Below, one piece after another: positions 58,620-64,000 of a DNA stretch of 64,000 nucleotides. Every line of letters starts with the position of its first letter. The stretch's first letter is position 1. This stretch comes from Clitoria ternatea. Lineage: Eukaryota; Streptophyta; Magnoliopsida; Fabales; Fabaceae. The notes beneath the pieces are model-generated. The model ran no database searches. It was not told the DNA's origin and was given only the letters and a program-made list of their open reading frames with translations. A program made the translations under genes and the position numbers. The DNA is taken from positions 10,215,001 to 10,279,000 of the forward strand of contig CM075671.1 of NCBI GenBank assembly GCA_037962975.1. The letters are read 5' to 3'.

Positions 58620-61600
58620 TGTAACACCCTCGGTTAGATAAGACAAATCCTTTTGTAGGTTCATCCTATTTAACTGAGTGTGTTAACCATTTTCAGAAAA
58701 AGTGAATATATATTTTTTTTAAATAAGTACGTGGCAGATCAGTGGAAGCAATATTATATATATCACATAGTCATTCGCAAACTGTAAGTAATTGTACTCT
58801 TAACAGAATAGGGCACACAGGCACCCTTAAAATATTATACAGTCATCCAATGTATTATTATCTGTTCAAAAATATGTATTACCTCTATTCTAATCCTAAT
58901 GAACATTCTTAGTTGGATCAGCGTATTGTTACTCTTCGTGTTCCGGTTCTTGACTTTCTAATACCTCTGAAAATTGTCAACAGTAAGGGTGAGTATAACC
59001 CAAGACCCTGATGGTTAATCCGGTGCGGACATAATCCAGTTAACATACAATATCACATAATTCGTACATTTAGCATATTCACAATTATAACAATCAAGCA
59101 TGTTGTTATCACATAAATCGTACAATTAGCATATTCACAGTCATAACAATCAAGCATGTGGTCATGAAATGCATGAGTCAAATTTATTATGATTTATCTT
59201 TGATTAAGTCTCATGATGCATGTGGGCCCAAGAAAATCATTTCTTCTTCTTCTTCTTCTATGGAATATCACCATTCCATTGTCTAGAGCGATCAGGGTCC
59301 GCCCAAGCTCATAAGGTACGAATGAACTCATTGGTTCTCATTAATATATATATTTCATTTTGAGACTTGGATCCCTACGATCATAGTTACACCCCGTCAT
59401 TTAGTCGAAGTACACTAGAATTCCTCGTCTCACCCGGCTATCAGGCGCGACTCTAATGCCATTGGGTTGCCGTTCCAGTTGTACTCCCAAGATTCTTCTA
59501 CTGAGATCGAACGTGAGTGTCCTCCAGCGTACCAGGTGTATGCTCTAGACATATATTTATTTATTTTTTTCTTTCTTTTTTTCTCCGTCAAAATATTTTC
59601 ATGATGCGAAATGCATTCTGTTATCATAGGTCATTGGGTATTTATGTGATTCCAGTCTCACCATACTTATTCATAAGCTCTTGAATCTTATCAACCATTC
59701 AAATGTTTCAAGACGTTGCATTATCTCATTTGTAAAATATATCAGTTATCTCTTAGATGAAATTATACTTTGTATAAAGATTAAAATAATATAATCCTTA
59801 TTTAATCACTTATAATTAAAACATTAACGATATCTATAACAACAATACTAATTATAATAATAAGAAAAACAATAATACGAATAATATTAATAATAAAAGG
59901 AAAAAGACCAATAATGATAATTATAATATCTTAATAATTCAAAAAGGATTAAGAAATAGTTTCCGAATGAAAAATCCAAGTGAAAAACGTTAAAACCAAG
60001 TTTTCCGAGTGAAATAAGCTAAGTACCGAGTGAAAATGAATTATCCAAGTAAAAATAAATCTGTTTCTGAGTAGAAATGAATTTTCTGGGTAGAAAGAGG
60101 TTGGTACCGAATGAAAATGAGTTTTTCGACTAAAAATAAGTCCTTTCCGAGTGAAAATGTTGATAATTAAGTTTTCTGAGTAAAATAGGTTTAATACCGA
60201 GTGCAATAAATACGCTTCCGAGTGAAATAAGCAGAATTTCTAGTAAAATCAGGCTGAGAGGATTTTCTAAGTAAAATAATTATGAATCCGAGTGAAATCA
60301 GACTGTGAGAGTTTTTCTAATGAGGTTAAAAATATTTTCCGAGTGAAATATGATAAAGAAAGAGTTTTCTGGGTGAAATAATTATTTCCTGAGTAAATTC
60401 TGACTGAAAAGGGGTTTTTATGCGTGAAATGATTATAAATCCGAGTAGAATCATACTGATGAAGTTTTCTAAGTGAAATTAAGGTGTTTACCGAGTGAAT
60501 AATGTTTCTGTTTGAAAGTTTAAACAAGGTATTTACATTTTTCAGGTAACCGATCGGGTTGATATAAAACTGGTCGGATTGATGTAAATATCTAAGTGAA
60601 TTTGTGTATTCTTAAATGATCTGGTTGGTTTGTACAATACCGAGCTTATTATCATAGAATCCGACGTCTGTTTGTAACTCTACTGGAATTTATAATACCC
60701 ATGATATTTAATATTGTCACAATCCAGCATCAAACGTATTCACTTACTCATCAATATTAATCAATACAGTCAATTTAACATATATTCACTGAATCCTCAT
60801 GGTCAATAATAAGCAACGCAGTCAATTAAACATGTTCATAACGATATATATATATATATATACAAATATAACAATTAAGACATTTAAAATCACACAACTC
60901 CGAATCTGTCCTGGAAAGGTGAGGACCCAAGGTACCTTAACCCTTCCTTTCACTCAGATTTTCCCAGAATACCCGAGAATATACCCCTCTTACCTCAATG
61001 AAGTTCCTGGATAAGGAGAAAAAGGGTTCCTTTCACTGTCCTACTTCAAGTTCGCGTGAGAGAGGAAAAGAATTGAGAGAAAGAAAGCTGGCAAGAAGAG
61101 GTTATGTTTCGTATGTGTGTGTGTTCTAAGAGTGATAATAATGTATTAATAATGAGGGAAACAAGTGGAAGACAACATTTCCCGTGAGTGATGGTTAGGT
61201 GAAGATAATGGCAACTTTTGACTCATTTCACTGTCAGTGTAGCATTTGATTGGAATAAAATATATAAAGGTATTATAATGGATGCAATTTTCCCCTATGA
61301 TTGGTTCGTTGTGCCACTCATTTTTGGATTTATGTAATTAAGTGGGCTGATCACTAATTGGAGTGGAATTAAAAAAAAATGTTCAGTGCTGGAAAAGAGG
61401 TCGGTATTGGGTGTGTGAAGGCGAAGTGCAGTGTAAGGGCGGTATTAGATGAGGCGGTATTGAGTGAGGGCGGAGTGAAATATGAGGCGGAGTGTAGTTA
61501 TGGGCGGTGTGTAGTGACAGGCGGTGTGTAGTGTGAGGGCGGTATTGAATGAAGGCGGTGTGGAATGTGAGGGCGTACTAAGAGAGGGCGGTATGGAGTG

Positions 61601-63546
61601 TAAGGCGGTGTTGAGTGTGAAGTAGGGAAGGACGGTGTGTGTGAAGGAGTTAAGGACACCGTATGTGTAAAGAGGGCGGTGTTATGACGAACACCGGCTC
61701 AGAGCTGTCCAGTGTGAACTCCTGCTCTAAGGACGACCTAATTTAGCCAACTGGTGTGGAGTGCTGACATCGGATCGCTTAAGCAAAATCCGATTCGCTT
61801 GAGCGAATCCGCCCTTTATGGCTCGAAAATCTTCTAAGACCGATTCGTTTCTCTTGGTCTTCACTCATAATTGTTTTAAAGTATCTAGTCAGATTTCTCC
61901 TCTCTAGGTCGGATTTCTTCTGGATTCAGTCGGATTCTCTTTACTCAGGGTTTCCATTCGGTAAACAACCTATTCTTATTTATTTCATACTTAACTAAGT
62001 CATTCCTTAGCCAACTCAACATCAAATCACTTTTTACTTGGATTTCATAACACCTTAGGCTTACTCGGAAAAGGGTATCCATATTCATTCAGTTTCCACT
62101 CAGAATTATAACATCCTTTATTTCAGAAGTCAACACTTTCTCCACTCGGTCCACTCATATTTCTCCCTCGGTTTGAACCAAACTCTTCAACTACAATTTC
62201 AATCAAAGCCTATTAAGGTCATTACCTCTTGGAAAAGACACACACGTATGAGCCTCACCCGGACTTGGTCCAGTAGAGTACTTCTCACTCGGAAGAGGAG
62301 TCATACTCATAGACTTACTCGGAAATGGCCTTGCCTACTACAATTCACTCGGAATGGGTTCTCAAATACCATTTTCCGCTCGGTATCTACTCAATTAGTA
62401 TTATTCATTCATCACCACTCATATTCAAGCCAAGTAATGCTTTAACCATACGATATATATATATATATATATATAACCACTCGGAATCCATAACTTAATG
62501 ATTATTTCTTCCACCAATATTTCTCAATAATTTTTATAACACATTTCAATCGGTAGAAGGCATCAACTCTTCATATGCATTCATTCACTCAGAACTCCTC
62601 AGCATTCACTCGGGTTTCTCATTCAGACCTACTAAATTCTTGTCTACTCAGAACCATTCAAACTCTCCATCACTTAAAGGATTTCATTCACTCGGATTTT
62701 ATTTCATACTTAACTACTCAAGCCTTTAAGTCCTTCATCAAAATACATTTCATTCAGAATCTTTTCAGGTCTTTCACCACTCGGAAAATGAGTAACAAAC
62801 ATAAACCTTACTTGGAAATATCTCTGCCCTATATATTCCATTCGGAATGAGCTTCCATTACTCTATATTTTACTCAGAATTGCATATTTGGGGTCATGCT
62901 TCTTAGAACAGGTTATACTGGATTCAAATATGCCCTTATTCGGAACTCTACTACCCAAAACACCACACTCGAAGATCTTTCTACCTGGAATGCTATTCCC
63001 TTCTTCTCTAGGAAGATCTGAGTTGGACAACTTACTCGGATTGCACTTGGCTATAACTCTGACTGAGTCTATTCACTCGGTATACTGTAATCCTAAGGAT
63101 TGCTATTCGAAAAGAAGCAATTGGCAAGGTCTGATTCGGAAATGAGTCTCTCAAGGGTGTTTTGACTCGGATTTTCACTCAGGAGTGTTTCTCTTGAACA
63201 CACTTCACTCCAAATGTCTCTGTGATCAAGAATCCACTCGGTAGTACCCTTCTTGGTCATATATTACTCGGATAACATAACCTTACACTCGGAATTTCAT
63301 TCCTTACTCGGATTTTCTTTCTATCACTCGGTATTGCTCACTGTCACTCGGATAAGAGTCCCTTTCACTCGGAATTTGATTAATATCCTCAAAGGTCTGT
63401 ATAAATTCCATAATTATACCCAAAAATATAATTTTTAGAGTATTACTGACCCTATACAAGGTATTTACTCACTTATTCTTACTTTCTGACCTTCCACACT
63501 TCAAAATTTACCAAATAAAACTGCTACTAAAAACAGGGATGTTACA
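58620..63546 (-). mobile_element. 5' LTR of the LARD, 4,927 bp
   Basis: Direct repeat of 52091-57042. It carries the same CCGAGTGA arrays in both orientations and the same GGCGG array, with a shorter (AT)n. As the 5' LTR it should hold the promoter reading leftward. Confidence 0.92.
62453..62474. repeat. (AT)n microsatellite, shorter allele
   Basis: About 11 AT units, the counterpart of 55919-55970. Confidence 0.93.
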
Positions 63547-63844
63547 AGGATGAGTAAACCTTCTCCGAGTGGAAGTTAAGTTGACCCGAGTGAAAGATGA
63601 CCGAGTCAGAGAATGATTTCCGAGTGAACCCTAACTGTTTCTTTCTTCTGCTGTTTCTAAATAACTATTTTATTAATGGTATTATGGATCGGTTTCAGTC
63701 GGAATTTGTTAGTTTAAGTGTGATTTTACTACTTTAAATATACTTAAGAAAAGTAAATATTTTTATATTAAGACCGAGTGGATGATTTTATTAAAAGTGA
63801 AAAATCTATTGTGAAAAATGAGAAAATTGGCGAGGGATGTCACA

Positions 63845-64000
63845 AGTATCTCCTACTATCATGTATTTTTGAAGAGACATGCGTAGAAGTAGGGTCCAAA
63901 GGCCTGACCATCTCCATTGACAACGAGACACACGCCTGTAATACACGGTGGAATTATCAGCTAACTGTTTCACCGGAATGCTGAAATCTTTCTTGTATGA
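63845..64000 (-). pseudogene. PIF/Harbinger transposase, upstream part, continues off the window
   Basis: On the minus strand the frame reads RFQHSGETVS, two stops, FHRVLQACVS and later SSKIHDSRRYWPFFKDC, joining to the piece at 49247 through the AGTAT duplicate. RFQHSGETVS is a strong family signature. The two adjacent stops (TGA TAA) lie where the family usually has two ordinary residues. Confidence 0.8.

Larger units (their letters stand above)
52091..63546 (-). mobile_element. LARD-like LTR retrotransposon with giant LTRs, target duplication AGGAT
   Basis: Two direct repeats of 4,952 bp (52091-57042) and 4,927 bp (58620-63546) begin TGTAACACCC and end GATGTTACA on the plus strand. Flanks are AGGAT on both sides (52086-52090 and 63547-63551). 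Inside the right LTR the minus strand has the tRNA-Met primer site TGGTATCAGAGC (58604-58615), and inside the left LTR the purine tract AAAAAGGGGGGGAGAA (57043-57058). The element therefore runs on the minus strand with a 1,577-bp internal region. No gag-pol is present, as in Large Retrotransposon Derivatives; the GACGAAATTCC text beside the purine tract resembles Del/Tekay chromoviruses, the likely source of enzymes. Confidence 0.93.
49248..63844 (+). mobile_element. Solo-LTR-like element, about 3.1 kb, target duplication AGTAT, interrupted by the LARD
   Basis: Starts TGTAACATCCCGG (49248) and ends GGGATGTCACA (63844). The flanks are AGTAT on both sides (49243-49247 and 63845-63849). Without the nested element (52091-63551) it is about 3,136 bp with no internal retrotransposon genes, primer site or purine tract, so it is best read as a solo LTR. 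Its ends are close to those of the nested LARD LTR (TGTAACATCCC...GTTACA), so it is a related family, in plus orientation. The interior holds CCGAGTG-type arrays and other tandem repeats. Confidence 0.8.
47765..64000 (-). mobile_element. PIF/Harbinger transposon, split by nested LTR elements, other end outside the window
   Basis: The left terminal repeat GGGTCCGTTTGG starts at 47765 directly after TTA, the target triplet of this superfamily. The transposase lies on the minus strand in two pieces (48443-49247 and 63845-64000) separated by the solo-LTR-like element at 49248-63844. The right terminal repeat is beyond the window. Confidence 0.8.

Noticed and set aside
52091..63546. The 4.95-kb direct repeats as a simple segmental duplication or assembly duplication
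   Set aside because: Target duplication AGGAT, TG...CA ends, primer site and purine tract are all in place, which only an LTR retrotransposon explains. Differences between the copies also argue against a pure assembly artefact.
63778..63984. 68-residue open frame at the right edge
   Set aside because: It spans the end of the solo-LTR-like element, its AGTAT duplicate and the antisense of the Harbinger transposase, so it is a junction artefact.

Overview
This window is plant nuclear DNA. It has intron-rich genes with a ZW10 homologue, a plant mTERF protein and a GDSL lipase, AT-rich intergenic DNA, plant LTR retrotransposons with tRNA-Met primer sites, LINE relics, and PIF/Harbinger-type DNA transposons. 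A eudicot is very likely. A legume is my guess from overall style only; nothing here proves it.

Layout. (1) 1 to about 12,602: a Ty3/gypsy element of the Tat type on the minus strand. Its 5' LTR is at 11,799-12,602, gag-PR-RT at 8,421-11,733, and RNase H-aRH-INT at 5,247-7,620. Next come two minisatellites (65-68 bp and about 48 bp units) and an antisense extra ORF on the plus strand (339-3,063) with its own TATA box and intron. The 3' LTR lies left of the window. An 800-bp inverted copy of the LTR sits inside pol, flanked by a 236-bp perfect direct duplication. (2) 13,206-19,314: an intact 14-exon ZW10 gene (minus). (3) 20,341-22,985: a LINE relic. (4) 23,187-24,923: a single-exon mTERF-family gene (plus). 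(5) 26,120-26,700: a second LINE relic. (6) 28,360-31,795: a three-exon GDSL esterase/lipase (minus). (7) 32-37 kb: MITE-like and fold-back repeats. (8) 37,379-44,303: a complete Ty1/copia element (plus) with target duplication TTAGA. Its start codon and splice donor lie in the LTR, and its in-frame stops are confined to two domain boundaries. (9) 44.3-47.8 kb: AT-rich repeats. (10) 47,765 to the window end: a PIF/Harbinger transposon (minus) split by a nested insertion. A 3.1-kb element that looks like a solo LTR (49,248-63,844, target duplication AGTAT) interrupts the transposase. That element is itself interrupted by an 11.5-kb LARD-like retrotransposon (52,091-63,546, target duplication AGGAT), whose two LTRs of 4.95 and 4.93 kb enclose only 1.58 kb.

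The host genes (ZW10, mTERF, GDSL lipase) look functional and have no evident shared pathway. Most of the rest is transposable DNA of different ages. The most unusual material is: the giant-LTR element with oppositely oriented arrays of a CCGAGTGA-like word; the copia element with an LTR-encoded first exon and paired stops at its polyprotein borders; and the Tat element, with an antisense spliced ORF and an inverted LTR bounded by a 236-bp duplication.
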